64,000 nt of DNA from Corythucha ciliata (taxonomy: Eukaryota; Arthropoda; Insecta; Hemiptera; Tingidae), in NCBI GenBank assembly GCA_038030265.1, contig CM075941.1, positions 7,998,001-8,062,000 of the forward strand, given 5' to 3'. Below the pieces are notes generated by a model, which did no database searches, was not told the DNA's origin, and saw only the letters and a program-made list of their open reading frames with translations. Position 1 is the stretch's first letter; each line of letters begins with the position of its first letter. The translations under genes and the position numbers were made by a program. Shown here in pieces: positions 34,331-45,639 of this stretch.

Positions 34331-36698
34331 ACCATAATAATTGTGGAAACAGCTAATGTAATGAAATTACGCTTTCTCGTCAAGCATAAATCGCCAAAAT
34401 TAGGTTATCACGGCTGGAGCCTTTGCAGTCATATTGGGCATTTTCCGTAAACTATTTTTGTGGTAGAATGAGGGTTGAAAAGCTATCTTACTTAAAAAGA
34501 GAAGAATAAAAAAAGGGGATTCAGAGCAACAATCAATCGATAATTCCTCGAAACCAACGTACTTCTTTTCTTGTGCCGCACTTGTATAATGAAATTTAAG
34601 TTGAAATAACTTTAGTTGTAAAATCCTTATGTCTTTGGTGGTCGATTTCCGTATAAATATTTATATTTATTATCAATTCAAAACAATCAACTTAAGCCGG
34701 ACACGTATTATGTAAATTTTAAACTTCATGATACTTTAATCTTATTATAGTTTCACAGAAATATTATTTTCACATATTATGCATGATGAAGGAGATGTCT
34801 GGGAGTGAATGAGAGAGGAGATGGTTGGAATCTGGAATAAAGTATGGATTACAATCTGGAAAAAGAGGAAGGATACACTTTGAGTGGAGGGAGCATTGTA
34901 TGTCTCGTGAGGGTGTCTATAAAATATTAATGAGAAATGAAGAGTGCATGTATTGTGCTGGGGAGATACAAAATGTATTATCGAGGTCATTACGAGTTTC
35001 GAAACTCAATTCATTAGTACTGGGGTGAACTGTTTTTAGTATTATTATTTTTGTATCTATTTAAAACTCTGAATTCAAAGGAAAACGAGAGGGTTCAAGT
35101 CGAACAGGAAGATGGATTTTTCTTTGAGAACGGGGGAGACAGAAAAAAGGTAATTTATTTCCAAGTTGAAAATGTAACCCGCGTAGACGGCCCAGAAGTC
35201 GTAAATTCCCAACTATATTTTTTAATGAATTGGTTTCAGTTTTTCGGAGGTCTTTTTTTTTTGTGCCTACCTGTTGTGAGCTTTAATAACAACAGTCACT
35301 TCTTTTTTTTTCCTCCCTGCCCCAGTTTATTAAGCTGTGATTGATCATCCTTCGAAATTAAGTTTCATCCGACTATGTTTTGGTTTGACCGCCCGACCAA
35401 ATAATAATAAGCGGCATTATTATACCTACTCCGGGTCATTTGAGTTCAGGTAGGCTCGAACGGAGAACTCCTCCCCCCTCCTTCATACAACGGATCAATC
35501 ACTTTCTTTCCATAACCTCGCCCAATATACATATTATTGTATTATAATAGCTGATAAACCCATTCAAATGATGATTGGCTACTAATAACTTGGAAAAAAT
35601 CCCATTTGTCTAGCATACATATTTATGTATATTTTCCATACTTATTGATGTTATTGATGTTAACAAAAGCAACCACTTTTGCCGTCGGAGAGGAAGGGAG
35701 GGGCAAGCGTTGATCCACGGAAAACTGTAGTGGAAAGTTTCCCCTTTACTATCCCCCCCTTCCACTACAAAAAGGGTTAAATGCTGGGCTGGTGAGACCA
35801 GAACCGAGTAGCGCTGAACGTCTGAGATCGAATCGAAACGGAGACCGGACCGCACCTTGGATACGTATTAGACAGGAGTAGACTCTGTGTACTATCGTAT
35901 CCGGATGGACGGGATTTCTTAATCACTCCCGAACCTCACCGAAACTTACAGTTTCGCGAAAAAAAAAAGACTGGAAAATAGTAATTTCAAGGATACTACC
36001 TCCGAATGAGTGCCTATGATGGAGATGCCGAGCAATCGTGCTGTAGGTATGGTGGTCAGGAGGTCAGTGACCTTTACCGCAGGGTCTACTGGCTTCAGCA
36101 TGATTTGGGTGCTTGAGCCGGACTTGGGGGATGGGCCCACACTGTTGGTTTTAATGGCGACCCCGGCTCTTTGGACTGTGCGCTCCACTGATTTCGTCCG
36201 CGGGGTGGCTACATTTTGCGCGAATGTTACAGATGCCGGAGATTGGGGCGGGTCGTGGTAGCCAGTGAGTTGCCGGATCTCCGGATAAATGTTCGGAAAT
36301 CATGGTCCCACGTAGTTGCCGGGCTATTTTCTCGGTGATCTGTGCGCTCAGGGCCGCTGAGGCTCGTCTGCATTGGAGGGGTTCTGACGTTAAAACAGGG
36401 GCGGTTTGAGCCGGTTCCTCAGTCAGGTAAAGTAAAATATCCACCTGCTGAATCAACAGATTCCGACGGTTGTGCTGACCATTTAGCATCACGTGGAGTA
36501 TTTGGCCACGGAGTTGGTCACCAGCCTCGGTGGTGGCTGGAGTATTGGTCTCCCGAAAATAAGTAGCGGCGTGATGAGCGATGTAAGCCGGTGGGGATGA
36601 TTGTTGATCAACCGATGCATGTGCAGTGTGGCAGTGGTTGGTCGTGGCTCTGTTGGAAGTGTAGGAGGCGTGGCCGGTTTCTCAGCGTATCGTTTGAG
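34331..36698. other. No gene recognised; left flank of the copia element
   Basis: 34331-35900 is AT-rich with T-runs and short ORFs lacking family motifs. 35900-36698 is GC-richer and resumes in similar composition beyond the copia element at 43898, so the copia element split some older unit. A minus-strand reading near 35946-36188 is proline- and serine-rich and might be a LINE ORF1 remnant, but the evidence is too weak to name it. Confidence 0.4.
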
Positions 36699-36703
36699 GT
36701 TGT

Positions 36704-37843
36704 TGTTGGTAGCAGAGTCGTGAACGAATGAAACAGAAACACTATTTTTTTATACGATGACGAAGCGAGGTTCGATTTTTCAAAGGTAATTCGACTCATA
36801 ACAAATAAGAAGGTTAGAACCCACCTCACCCCCTTTCAATGTTTAGAAGAAGTAAGGAGGAGTCTAGTCTCCAACTTCTGCCGTTTCGTTTAGATATTTT
36901 TTGTGTTGGTTAAAGTGAATAGTCCCTCGCCTTTTTATTTATTTATTTTTTCGGAGATTAGAAAAATGGCTCGTGAACTTGGTGCCCGGCGAAGTAAAGG
37001 CTCACAAAGAAGGAGAAGCCAGCTTTAAAAAAAACCATGTTGATATTGTTCTACGATGATCGTTGTAGATTGCAGTCATCGCAGAAAAACTGTAGCGGCT
37101 GAATTGAATACGAATATGTCAAAGAAGAAAGGGCAGTCGTTTCTGGTACACCGAACACTGAATCCCACCAAAAACTTTAAAAAAACACACACAGTGTAGT
37201 GAGCTCAACGGCCAGAAAATAAGTTTTCATGGGTGATGGTGATACTCACAGTTTCACAAGTGCTGTACACCGTACCCTTTGTCTCGATTTTGCTTGTCAC
37301 CCCCAAGTCATCAATTTCGACTAATCCCGGAAGAAACCAAACCCGTCATTCGTGTGCTTTTGACAGTGGTCTCTGGAGGGTGTAAATGTGTCGAACACGT
37401 CTGTTATGACTTCAAAAGCATAATTTATTATAATCAACTCATAAATAAACGATTCAATTTGACTACACGAAGTGTTTTTACCGTGAGCTGCGCCGGAGTG
37501 AAAAGACATTTTGGTAATCTAGAATTCTAGAGAGAGGCGAGGAAAATAATGTTCATCTGAAGCCGGACGGATTAAAAAAATCAAGTAGTCCCTGTCGATT
37601 GCGAATCAGGTCTTCCCGACACTAATTATTACGTAGAGAAACTTAAAAAATATGTGAAAAACACTGAACTGCCTTAAAACGTGGGATTTGTATCAATAAT
37701 GCCAAACTGTCCTAGGGGTTGATGATAAGGTGATAAGGTTTATTATGAGTCGAAACTTCCCCGACGTATTAGGACAACAAAAAACTTGAATAAAAATATG
37801 ATCCATATGTTGGAGGCTGTGTACAAAATTACCCAGTCCAACA
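36704..37843 (-). repeat. 3' LTR of the copia element (1140 bp)
   Basis: The outer 28 bases (TGTTGGTAGCAGAGTCGTGA...) and the inner about 50 bases (ATATGATCCATATG... to CCAGTCCAACA) match the 5' LTR at 43812-43892. The roughly 1060 bases between them have no counterpart there. Either they belong to the true LTR and were deleted from the other copy, or they were inserted here. The minus-strand polypurine tract (AATTAAGGAGGG, 37846-37857) lies just inside the internal boundary. Confidence 0.75.
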
Positions 37844-37880
37844 CACCCTCCTTAATTTTGTATTTAAAAAGGGCTTAAAA

Positions 37881-39204
37881 TCAAGATGTCACCATCTGAC
37901 TTTTGAAGTTTGCAAATTTGGTAGTATGAAGCGGCTTAGTGAGCAAATCAGCAAGTTGTTGGTTCGTAGGACAATATTCAACATTGATGATCTTCTTGTC
38001 GGATAGTTCTTTTATGAAATGAAATCTAACGTCAATGTGTTTACTTCTTCTGTTGAAATTTCCTTTTTTGATTAGACTTATGGCACTCTGATTATCAACT
38101 TTGATGGTCGCTCTGATAGTGTTGTTTGTCATTTCTTCATACAGGCTCTTTAAATATACAACTTCTTTAGAGCATTCCGATGCAGCGATATATTCACTCT
38201 CAGTGCTTGATGTTGCAACGATAGGCTGCTTCTTGGAAATCCAGCTTATTGGCCCACCAGCGAAATAGATTATGTAACCCGAAGTGCTTTTTCTAGCTTC
38301 TGGATCCCCGGCGTAATCTGAGTCGCAATAAGCTGTGATTTCGTCTGTTGGATTTCGCGAATAGCGAATACCTTCATTTACTGTGCCTTTCAGGTATTTC
38401 AAGGCCCTTTTCAAGTTTAAAAGGTCATTTTCGGTAGGATTTTCGACTTTTCGACTGCTCATTCCAACAGCGAAAGCCAAATCAGGTCGAGTTTTTGTGG
38501 ATATGTACAACAAGCTGCCGACGGCTACTCTGAAAGGAAATCCTGAGACCAAAGATTCGTTTTTCTCCGAAGGATTAAGGAAAGGTGTAGGTGCCGGCTT
38601 GCATTCTTGCATTCCATATTTGTTTAAAACTTGTTTTGCGTATTCTGCTTGACATATTTTCACACCATCTTTTTCTTTAGCGACTTCTAGCCCGAGAAAT
38701 GTTTTGGGATTTTTAACAGCACTCATTTCAAATTCTTGTGTCAGCTGAAAGAGTAATTTTGAAATCTTGTTTTCATCGTCGGAGGCCAGAATTCCATCAT
38801 CGACGTGAATTGCAAGGAATAACGTAGAGTCCTCGTTTTTAAAAATGCACGGCTCATGCATTAGAGCCTTCAGCCCACTTTTAGAAAGAAATTCGGTAAA
38901 GCGCTTATTCCACCTGAGTGAAGCTTCTCGAAGGCCGTACAGAGCCTTTTCTAGTTTACATACTTTGTTTTTAATTTGTTGCCAACCTTCAGGTATCTCC
39001 ATGTAAACAGTTTTTCTAATATTCCGTAAAGAAAAGCTGATCGCACATCGAATTTCGCCATGTGATAATTTTTCTGAGCAATCAAAGCATGCATCAGTCG
39101 CAAAGCATCACTACTGACAACTGGACTGAACGTTTCGTCGTTGTGACCGAGTTTTTGCTCACACCCCCTTGCGACGAGGCGAGCTTTGTATCTGCCATCG
39201 TCTT
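37881..39204 (-). pseudogene. copia reverse transcriptase and RNase H
   Basis: Minus strand. The segment starting near 39204 encodes DDGRYKARLVARGCEQKLG, ETFSPVVSSDALRLM and MAKFDVRSAFLYG (motif A Asp). A frameshift near 39000 moves to the 373-codon frame with EIPEGWQQIKNKVCKLEKAL, LFLAIHVDDGILAS (motif C; copia elements use -VDD), FLGLEVAKEKDG, and YISTKTRPDLAFAVG. RNase H follows with AYCDSDYAGDPEARKSTSGY, VATSSTESEYIAASE and SKHIDVRFHFIKE. It ends with the standard QLADLLTKPL at 37881. This is the best-preserved part of the element, with one frameshift. It would reverse-transcribe the RNA inside the particle. Confidence 0.9.
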
Positions 39205-39207
39205 TTA

Positions 39208-41368
39208 AAGCTTGTACACACGGAGACATTTATGTCATGACATCTACTGAAGCTGGGGTTCAAAACGTCTAAAAAAAATAAATTTGAAGTTTTAGGTTTG
39301 TTCGTTGTTGTGGTTAGTTCAAATAAAGAAATTATTTCTTTTTTGTGATCCCCATTCTGAAGTCAATGGAGTTGCTCAGTAAGGAATCTTCCGCACATCT
39401 TTGAAGTATTTTAATTGTCCCCTCTCTTGAATCATTAAATTGAGGAGCACTTCAACACGTCGCTTCCATGACAACACGTAAGATGCAACAAGTAAACATA
39501 TCAGTCATGACATTTTAGAAGATTTGAACAGTGACATATTTCTAGACAGAAATGTCCTGGAAATTTCCCTCTTCACCAATTCTTGCCTGAATTATTTGAT
39601 TTTGTTCGAGGTGGTTACGTTAGACTATTTATTGGTTAAGGGAGGGTAGCGGCGGGCAGGCGCGGATCCAGGCTTTCCTAAAAGGAGCGTCCAAAAGTTC
39701 GAATCTGAGACTAAAATGCAACTTGTTTGGTCAAATAATCACATTATTCTATGTAGAGCATAGTCTAGTTTCGCCGAGTTGTCAGTTTCGCGGGTAATAA
39801 TCCATTTGCGAACCGAAAGAGTTGATGCTGGGGAGGAATAGACAATATTCTGATATGAATGTTAAAATTCACAGGTTCCAGGAAAAAGTTTCTGCTGAGA
39901 AAAATAATCATTGCCGTGGTTGATAGTAGATTGCTGAAGCTAAATCATTTTGCGGCAAGTTTCGTGGCCTAAGAGTATTATTGTGGTGAGGGGGAGAGGG
40001 TAAAACTTAAGATATTGTTGAATGGTATTTCTACTGAAAATTATTTAAAAACATGGACGAAAAATTAAGGAATTACCCACGAGGAACCCAAAAAATCCGT
40101 GGCACTCACCCTTCTTCTCCTTATAATAATTTACTGGGAGGTATTTCCAATGTGTTCATGCAGGATTTCGAGACTTTTCTTACTGGATTTCGTGATAGTA
40201 AGTAATATTTTAGGCTCCCCCCCCCCGCCACCTTACAAACATTTTTTAAGTCGAAATTAATTTGTGATGGGTTTCAGTTAAAACTGCCCTTTTCTCGTGA
40301 CGGTGTAGGTCTAAATCACTGAGGCTAAATCACCCCTTTTGGGCTTGGGGCTATTAAAAGGGACTAAACAAGCAAATTTTCCAGATTCAGAAGCTACACC
40401 TATTTACCATACAAATTGATTGGGCGATTGAATTTTCAGTTTCAAATGCCATGTTTCTTGCAGCCGAATGGTAAGGTTTTCAAGCGGACTTTTTGGTGAA
40501 AATGGACGCAGTCACACAGTCATGACTCATGACTTAGCTTCTGGGGTTTTAAACCGGCCCCACTTCGGACAGTTTGAACTGTCAGTTCAAACTGCACAGT
40601 TTAAACTGTCAGTTTGGACTGTTCAGTTCAGTCCCCCACACACGTTCAGTTCAATTCTTCAGTTAACATAATGGATTCCAATGAACAGGACCGCATTGCC
40701 GTTCTCGGTTTAATTTGTGCAGTTATTCATCAGGAAAGTAAGAGTAACCAACCTAAAAGACGCAGGCAGTGGTGCAAGGAAAGGTTGAAACGGCGGAAAC
40801 AATCGTCGGATATTAGCAATTGAACTGAGAACTGTACAGTTTAACTGTGCAGTTCACCTTAACTAAGACGAAATGCTCACTCACGTGCAGTTTAGACTGT
40901 CGGGCTTTAGGTTTCCTGGGTAAAATTAATTTTCAAGAGCCATTGAACGCTCACAACGTCGTTACCTTCCACAGTTTAGTCAAAATAGTCTTTCTGAGCT
41001 TCAAGTGCAAGTATTTTGGCGGATAAACGTGATTCTAGCAGGAACGTTTTCTGTTTCTTGATCGAATGAAAGCTTGCCGGGGGAAAAAGTATGCCCACTA
41101 CTAAATTGTGAACAGGAAAATTCATATTTTCGGACATAATTAACGGTTTCACGGCTAAATAGCTGGTGTCTTGTTCCTTGTCGGTGTGGTATTTCTGGGC
41201 TTAGTTTCTACAATGGAGATGGTAAAGGGGAAAATTATTGACAATTTTCCAGCGGTTTCCTGGCTTTTTCATGAAAGCATATGGTTTTTATACTTTTTCA
41301 CAGTACCATCACACGAACATATTGAAAATTTCATGGCATGACATGAATGTCTCCGTGTGTACAAGCTT
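39208..41368. mobile_element. 2161 bp PIF/Harbinger-like element (TSD TTA) inside copia
   Basis: Terminal inverted repeats AAGCTTGTACACACGGAGAC extend with one mismatch to about 35 bp. Both flanks are TTA (39205-39207 and 41369-41371). Removing the element and one TTA joins the copia gene in frame across a conserved point (minus strand ...WVFRVK then DDGRYKARL...). That proves the boundaries to the base and shows that this insertion is younger than the copia element. Inside is a 50-codon piece resembling a Harbinger transposase N-terminus; most of the transposase is missing. Confidence 0.9.
40671..40823 (+). pseudogene. Possible Harbinger transposase N-terminal remnant
   Basis: From the ATG at 40671 the frame encodes MDSNEQDRIAVLGLICAVI, then KRRRQWCKERLKRRKQSSDI and a stop. 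An acidic/hydrophobic start followed by an 'RRRWW-x-P-x-L-x-R' basic block is typical of PIF/Harbinger transposases just before the helix-turn-helix; here the tryptophan pair is reduced to QWC. The DDE domain is absent, so the host element cannot move by itself. It is bracketed by clusters of imperfect palindromes (cagtttaaactg-type) at 40570-40645 and 40826-40905, which may be subterminal binding sites of a smaller nested element. Confidence 0.45.
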
Positions 41369-42240
41369 TTACGCGAAATACCCATCTGTTTGACAATATT
41401 TTTTGATTCCCAGCTTCTTCTCGATTGACTAGAGTCCATGTGTTGTTTTTTGCTAATGACTTCTTTTCATCTTCTATTGCTTGACGCCATTGAATATTTT
41501 CATTGCTTTTGAGAGCATCTTTAAATGACAACAATGCGGTTTCTTCTAGGGTTTCCAGTGAGTCTAAATTGAGGTGATAGTCATTTAACTTTTGGGGTAA
41601 ATTTTTAGTTCTCGTTGATCTTCTTAAATATTCTTGCTTTGTGGTGTTTGGAGTTTCATTGTCCGTTTCTTCCGCTGTAATTATTTCTTCATCGTCATTA
41701 GGTATGTCTGCGATTGGTTGTTCCAGACGATTGGTATTATCTTCAATGTCGTCATCGTCATTTGTTAATAAGTTGTCGTTGTCGGTCTCATTTGTGGGAG
41801 TTTTAGCGTCATCACTCAAATCAAAATCAAGGTTGACAATTAGAGATGTTTTTCGACGATTTTTTTCGTCATGAGTGTTAAAGTAGACGTCTCTAGATAC
41901 GACAATTTTTCGTCTTTCAGTATCCCAGAGTCTGTAAGCGTTAGGTGTATAGCCTACGAAGACGTATTTCTTTACTTTGGGATCAAGTTTCCCGGTATGA
42001 GTCAATATTTTTGAGTACGCGGCTGACCCAAAGACTTGTAGATGAGACAAATCAGGCTTTTTACCGAACCATAATTCAGCAGGTGTTGAATTTACTGCTT
42101 TTGACGGACTTCGGTTCAGAAGGTAAGTGGCTGTGAGAAGACATTCACCCCACATTTCCTTTTCGAGACCAGAATCAAAGAGAATAGCTCTGGTCTTGTC
42201 CATTAAAGTCCTTCGACGACCATTTATTTTCAATTTTAGC
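41369..42240 (-). pseudogene. copia integrase C-terminal half and linker to RT
   Basis: Minus strand. Starts RTLMDKTRAILFDSGLEKEM, the segment after the catalytic Glu in copia integrases, then TYLLNRSPSKAVNSTPAELW, LQVFGSAAYSKI, KVKKYVFVGYT and RKIVVSRDVYFN (the GKGY-like C-terminal region). An acidic linker follows, then RRSTRTKNLPQKLNDYHL and WRQAIEDEKKSLAKNNTWTL, the start of the RT region, up to the Harbinger insertion. The integrase core between this part and the next is missing. Confidence 0.85.
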
Positions 42241-42960
42241 GATGTAGTCTTTAAGAATTTGTTTTACTTCGTCCTTGCTTTTCAAGAGAAACGTAGCAAC
42301 AAAATGCGTGTTATCATCCATGATAGAGACGAAATAACGGTTGTTGTCCCAAGTGTACGTTTCAATAGGTCCTACAACGTCAGTATGAAGGATTTCGAGG
42401 GGTTTTACTGCTCGAGAACGGTTTTGACCGAAAGATTTGCGACAGGCTTTTGCTTTTAGACATACTTCACAAGTTTGAAGCGATTTGAAGTCTGCGTCGG
42501 TCAATTTTAATCCGTTAGACAAATTTACGAGTTTTTTGATATATTCCGGACCGAGGTGTCCTAGTTTTCGATGCCATGCCACTGCGATGTCACTGCTCGA
42601 GGCAATAAAGGCTTTAGCGGATTCATTATGGTATTTCAACTTCGAAGAGACCATATTCATTTTTCGTTCCGGTGATGAGGAGTTCATCCTTTTGGTAGAT
42701 TTCAACATGATTGTTTTGAAAAACTACTTTTCCGTCTTTTTCGGTTATTGCGTTCACCGATAGAAGATTAGCAGGGAGTTCTGGTACGTATAGAACGTTA
42801 TTCAGTTTACAGTCGGTTGATTCGAATTTTCCCGTGCTAACAGCTCGAACGAAACTGCTTCCTTTTGCGACGGTTATTTTAGTTTTAGTGGGACGCTGTT
42901 GTTTTAATTCTTTGTTATTATTCGTCATGTGCGCACTTGCACCGCTGTCGAAGATCCATG
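42175..42960 (-). pseudogene. copia protease and integrase N-terminal half
   Basis: Minus strand. At about 42960 the text STWIFDSGASAHMTNNNKEL gives the DSGAS active site of copia protease, then LNNVLYVPELPANLLSVNAI, the usual end of that domain. After a frame change comes the pre-integrase finger (WHRKLGHLGPEYIKKL with CEVCLKAK) and the integrase core start LEILHTDVVGPIETY (Asp 1) and RYFVSIMDDNTHF. It then runs from IAKIEN straight into the DNA coding RTLMDKTRAIL in the neighbouring frame. The roughly 60-70 residues normally in between, which include the second Asp (SDNGGE-type) and the catalytic Glu, are deleted. Confidence 0.85.
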
Positions 42961-42964
42961 TAGA

Positions 42965-43713
42965 ATCACCTTATTCTTTTTGCATATTGTGCATCGAAAC
43001 TGTGATTTGCCGTCGTTTTTACGAAAATAGTCATTTTGACGCTTTTCGGAGTTGCCAAAATCATTACGTGGTCGAAAATTTCGTTTTTCTTTCGAGTAAA
43101 AAGCTATGGAGCTTGAGGAATCAGCGTCAGTTTTCCGAGTTTCTTCGCTCAGAAGTCGGGACGTCATGTTAGGGAAGGTCTTTTCAATTTTCGTCGTCGA
43201 GTTCCAAGAAGTAATAAATGAGTCATAATTCGACGGGAGACACGAAATTATTTTTGCCATCAACATTTCATCGTCGATTTTGTCTCTGGGGAGAGAATTA
43301 AGTTGAAAACGTAGATTTTCCAAAGAGCTCAAATTTGTAGCCATGTCCTTGCTGCTATCAAATTTTTACGAGAAGAATTTTTCGTACGTCGACGTTCTTT
43401 GATGCTCCGAGTCTCTTTCGAAAATAGTACAGAGCTTTTTGTACATTTCCGACGATGTCGTACATGAAAGAATGTGTGAACGATGTTTTTTATGGAGAGA
43501 GCCGACAATAATTTGCCGAGCTTTGGCATCTCTTTGCTTCCATTCTTTTATTGTCTGGTCACTCGCATCTTCCTGTAAGTTTTCGGTTCCCTCGACGATA
43601 TTAATTAAACCCTTCGACTCAAATATTATGTTAATTTCGAATTTCCAAAGAGGAAACGATGCCGAATCGGTAAGTTTTTCAATATTATTTACGACGACCT
43701 CGAACTCACCCAT
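42965..43713 (-). pseudogene. copia gag
   Basis: Minus strand. MGEFEVVVNNIEKLTDSASF at 43713 is followed by PLWKFEINIIFESKGL, the N-terminal gag region of Ty1/copia elements, and ILSCTTSSEMYKKLCTIFER. A frameshift near 43366-43340 leads to LSSLENLRFQLNSLPRDKID and CLPSNYDSFITSWNS, still gag. The nucleic-acid-binding knuckle is cut short: it starts FRCTICKKNK and then jumps directly to the protease start, losing its His and last Cys. The first ATG is 99 bases from the LTR, a normal distance. Confidence 0.85.
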
Positions 43714-43796
43714 TTCTTCGATCTTTCGTTTTACGTCTTAGCTTTTTTGAACTGCCACTCTTCTGTAATCGTTCACAATCACGCTTTTAATTGGAC

Positions 43797-43811
43797 ATGG
43801 GCGCCATAACC
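43797..43811 (-). promoter_or_regulatory. copia primer-binding site
   Basis: Immediately inside the 5' LTR on the minus strand is GGTTATGGCGCCCAT. Copia elements use a 'GGTTATGGGCCC'-like site that pairs with an internal part of initiator tRNA-Met; this fits apart from one or two changes. Confidence 0.65.
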
Positions 43812-43892
43812 TGTTGGTAGCAGAGTCGTGAACGAATGAAAAAAATATGATCCATATGTTGGAGGCTGTGTACAAAATTACCCAGTCCAACA
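43812..43892 (-). repeat. 5' LTR of the copia element (81 bp, shortened)
   Basis: Ends TGTTGG...CCAACA and the flanking GTTGT show it is a complete LTR copy by its borders, but only 81 bp long. Its halves match the two extremes of 36704-37843. Confidence 0.8.
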
Positions 43893-43897
43893 GTTGT

Positions 43898-44261
43898 AAC
43901 CGCTTTTTGTTGTCGCGGCGGGAGTAGTAGTTGACTTTCCTCTCAGAGACGTAGAGGATTTTGACCGGGAGGGGGGTTTTGACGAGTCCGATGATTTCGG
44001 CATGTCACCGCCCTAGGGTTTATGTACATAAATGGGCCTCGCGAAAAAGTAGGAAAATTTGAAAAACAAAATTCGAATGGAGGGGTAGCCCTGAAATTGG
44101 AGTTGGAGGCGAGTTGAAATGGTACGGGGGAGGGAGAAGTTCACTAGGGAGGGGTGGGTACGGGGGTGTGGTAAAAATGACTGGGGGCCCAAAAAGGGTC
44201 GAGTGCCTTCAAGGGTTGTTCGATCTGAAGACTTGACCGATGGGGGGGGGGGAGGTATATG
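43898..44261. other. Interval between copia and gypsy elements
   Basis: GC-rich with G-runs. It is the right half of the sequence interrupted by the copia element. No recognisable coding. Confidence 0.4.
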
Positions 44262-44265
44262 AACT

Positions 44266-44400
44266 TATCGAGTAATGACTAAACGTTTTAAAGAATATTT
44301 ATGTAACTCGATTTTATTAGAATGTCAAGAACTGAATGAACAGATTTTTTTTTGTTTTCATGTGGCGGGGGTAATACAAAATTAAAATTGTGACGCCACA
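44266..44400 (-). repeat. 3' LTR of the gypsy element (135 bp)
   Basis: On the plus strand TATCGAGTAATGACTAAACG... to GTGACGCCACA. It matches 47448-47581 with a few substitutions and a T-run length change. The minus-strand purine-rich tract AGGGGGCTAA (44401-44410) adjoins it. Confidence 0.92.
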
Positions 44401-45610
44401 TTAGCCCCCTACGGAGACTGGAAGTCCGGGTGGTGATGAAAAACAGTCGTGCTTCTTCGGAGGGGAGATACGCGTTGAAGACAGTTGGGACAGAGAGTAT
44501 GTAGGCAGGCTTGACGCGATCGATACTGACTTTCATGGGTTTGGAATTGACAAGAAGAGAGATTGTTTTGTCGTTGCGTGTTAAGACTTGGTAGGGGGCC
44601 AGTGTAAGGAGGTTGAAGGGAACGGCGGATCGTGTCGTCTCGAAGGAAGACGTGGGAGCACGAGGAAAGACGAAGGGTGTTTTTGATGAGTGGTGGTCAG
44701 CTGGTACAGGGCGTAGTTGGGACATCTGTTTTCGAAGACAATCGACGAGGTTGGAGGGATCCGTTGGAGAAGTGCTAGGTGGGGAAGTGAGAAATTCACC
44801 TGGAAGGCGCAGTGGTTCGCCGTAAACGAGTTCAGCGGGTGAGGCATTGAGATCCTCTCGAAAAGTGCTTCGAATTCCTAGGAGCACGATAGTTGTTGGC
44901 CAAGTTGAATTTGGGTGACAATTTAGAGAGGCTTTCAGCTGTCGATGAAAACGTTCAATCATGCCGTTGGAGCATGGATGATAAGGTGTGGAGCGGATGC
45001 GCTCGGTGCCAAAAGTGACTCCTAGAGTCCTGAATAGCTAGGATTCGAACTGTCGCCCTTGATCTGTCGTGATCCGTGCGGGGCAGCCGAATCGCGAAAT
45101 CCGAGTTTTGACGAGAGCGCGTGCAACGGTGGGAGCAGAGATGTCTTCGAGGGGACATACTTCTGGCCATCGCGTAAATCTGTCGATGACAGTGAGGCAA
45201 TAGCGAAATTGTTGAGCAGGTGGCAACGGTCCGATGAGGTCGACGTGAATGTGTTCGAAGCGGGATGTGGGGGGCTTGAAATGGCCGGTTGGAGAGTGAA
45301 CATGACGTGTTATTTTCGCGCGTTGGCAGGGGATGCATGCCTGCGTCCATGTACGGCAATCGCGACGGATGTGCGGCCAGACGAATCGATGGGTGACAAG
45401 CTTCGTAGAAGTTTTGACACCGGGGTGGCTTAGGTCATGGAGGGAATGAAATATTTGTCGACGCATGGAGAAAGGTACGTAAGGACGAGGAATTTGTGTC
45501 GACGTGTCGCAGATAAGGGTGACGTCCGAGCCGGGTGCGTTGACGCGACTGAGCTGAAGAGACGAAGGTGATGCCATGAGGTCGCGAAGTTCATCGTCTT
45601 CAAGTTGCGC
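44290..45610 (-). pseudogene. gypsy integrase (one stop codon)
   Basis: Minus strand. Finger: [20 protein letters not shown] with CIPCQRAK. Core: [14 protein letters not shown] (Asp 1), [11 protein letters not shown] (Asp 2), a TAG stop (about 45038), then GTERIRSTPYHPCSNG and MIERFHRQLKASLNCHP (catalytic Glu). C-terminal part: SPAELVYGEPLRLPGEFL, typical of CsRN1-type elements, and VLTRNDKTISLLVN. All three catalytic residues are present; the only clear lesion is the stop between Asp 2 and Glu. It would insert the DNA copy into the host genome. Confidence 0.9.
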
Positions 45611-45639
45611 ACGGTGGGCGAGTGTGTCGAGGTTGATGG

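Larger units (their letters stand above)
36704..43892 (-). mobile_element. Ty1/copia retrotransposon, internally deleted and interrupted
   Basis: Minus-strand copia element flanked by the 5-bp duplication GTTGT (36699-36703 and 43893-43897). Both LTRs have TGTTGG...CCAACA ends. Order on the minus strand is gag, protease, integrase, RT, RNase H, which is diagnostic of copia as opposed to gypsy or BEL/Pao. The integrase core is deleted, the gag zinc knuckle is deleted, and RT is separated from integrase by a 2161 bp DNA transposon. The two LTRs differ strikingly in length (1140 against 81 bp). Confidence 0.9.

Noticed and set aside
34825..35028. 67-codon ORF with a C-x2-C motif
   Set aside because: A single CMYC motif in a short ORF is not evidence of a zinc finger; no flanking domain of a LINE or gene was found.
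36151..36829. Minus-strand ORFs left of the copia element as a LINE ORF1
   Set aside because: Only vague compositional similarity; no DUF1725, CCHC or RRM motif that would support the call.
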